A stretch of DNA of 64,000 nucleotides from Carnobacterium_A sp047553015 (lineage in GTDB: Bacteria; Bacillota; Bacilli; Lactobacillales; Carnobacteriaceae): assembly GCF_047553015.1 (NCBI RefSeq), contig NZ_CP180212.1, positions 1,302,001-1,366,000 on the forward strand. Direction: 5' to 3'. The position numbers and the translations under genes are program-made. Below are positions 63,787 through 64,000 of the stretch, piece by piece. Below the pieces are notes generated by a model. That model worked only from the letters and a program-made list of their open reading frames with translations. It did no database searches and was not told where the DNA came from. Within the stretch, counting starts at the first letter, position 1. Each line of letters begins with the position of its first letter.

Positions 63787-64000
63787 ATGCCAAGAACGTT
63801 GGAACAACAATTGGAAAAATCTTTACAGCAAAATGAGTTAATGGCTACAAGTATCATAAAGTTAACCCAACAACTTAAACAGGTAAATGAAGAACTAACT
63901 CTTCAACGTGAACAGAACCAGTATCTTCTTAAACAATTATTTGGACGAAAAAAAGAAAGCTTATCTTCTGAAAATATCCACCTTAACCAAACGGATCTTT
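63787..64000 (+). CDS. tnpC: IS66 transposase TnpC, N-terminal part (continues past the window)
   Basis: The first 71 codons of the IS66-family transposase. It starts MPRTLEQQLEKSLQQNELMA and has the N-terminal coiled coil (IIKLTQQLKQVNEELTLQREQ) followed by LLKQLFGRKKESL, the typical IS66 motif before the catalytic domain. AAAGGAGGT lies 7 bases before the ATG. Whether the rest is intact cannot be seen. Confidence 0.8.
   Translation, partial: MPRTLEQQLEKSLQQNELMATSIIKLTQQLKQVNEELTLQREQNQYLLKQLFGRKKESLSSENIHLNQTDL

Larger units (their letters stand above)
63349..64000 (+). mobile_element. Second IS66 copy, running off the window
   Basis: Begins with the terminal repeat GTAAGCGCCTAATAGAACGG at 63349. 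After AAAGCCTCTTG and ACAGGAGG comes a short first frame and a fused OrfB end, then tnpC. It lies in the same direction as the truncated copy and interrupts it, so the insertion is younger. The right end lies outside the window. Confidence 0.8.

Overview
The window looks like a chromosomal segment of a low-GC, Gram-positive member of the Lactobacillales. A Carnobacterium-like host is my inference, based on strong AGGAGG ribosome sites, AT-rich codon use, a bleomycin-hydrolase type PepC, a Listeria-like sugar operon and the DUF1659/DUF2922 pair. No rRNA, tRNA or CRISPR array was seen. Almost every gene from 3.7 to 62.7 kb lies on the minus strand.

0-18.5 kb is ordinary metabolism. It holds a HAD phosphatase, an ABC exporter pair, and a complete operon for beta-1,2-gluco-oligosaccharides: LacI regulator, GH94 phosphorylase, GH3 beta-glucosidase, two permeases and a binding lipoprotein. 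These genes match in type and order the Listeria innocua Lin1839-Lin1841 locus. A Fic protein, an IS4-type transposase relic, a 5'-nucleotidase and two small proteins follow.

18.5-28.4 kb is one type IV pilus operon, transcribed right to left: three minor-type prepilins, PilB, PilT, PilC, major pilin, prepilin peptidase, PilM, PilN, PilO. A small uncharacterised cluster follows, framed by an 11-bp repeat and containing a possible HEPN-type protein. Next come PepC, DUF2922 and DUF1659 proteins, a ComX/SigH-like sigma factor, and a divergent ComK-like regulator. Pilus genes plus two competence-type regulators suggest a transformation or surface-motility module.

34.5-56 kb is an accessory island. 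It carries a NERD nuclease, a split TOTE-type conflict operon (primase, helicase with a degenerate PLD domain, helical 550-aa protein), an AAA ATPase with a nonsense-mutated RloB partner, a SEC-C protein, a second NERD protein, a GT2/GtrA flippase-transferase, a second Fic protein, and a PilZ-controlled glycosyltransferase with a membrane partner. Gaps between these genes contain a structured ~245-bp repeat family in arrays of 1 to 4 units, always in the same orientation; I could not assign it to any known element.

56.7-64 kb holds a RADAR anti-phage system (RdrA ATPase and RdrB adenosine deaminase). It is bracketed by a short IS66-derived inverted-repeat element on the left and by two nested, internally deleted IS66 copies on the right, the second running off the window. 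The island therefore combines at least two recognised defence systems, one decayed system, and an unexplained repeat.
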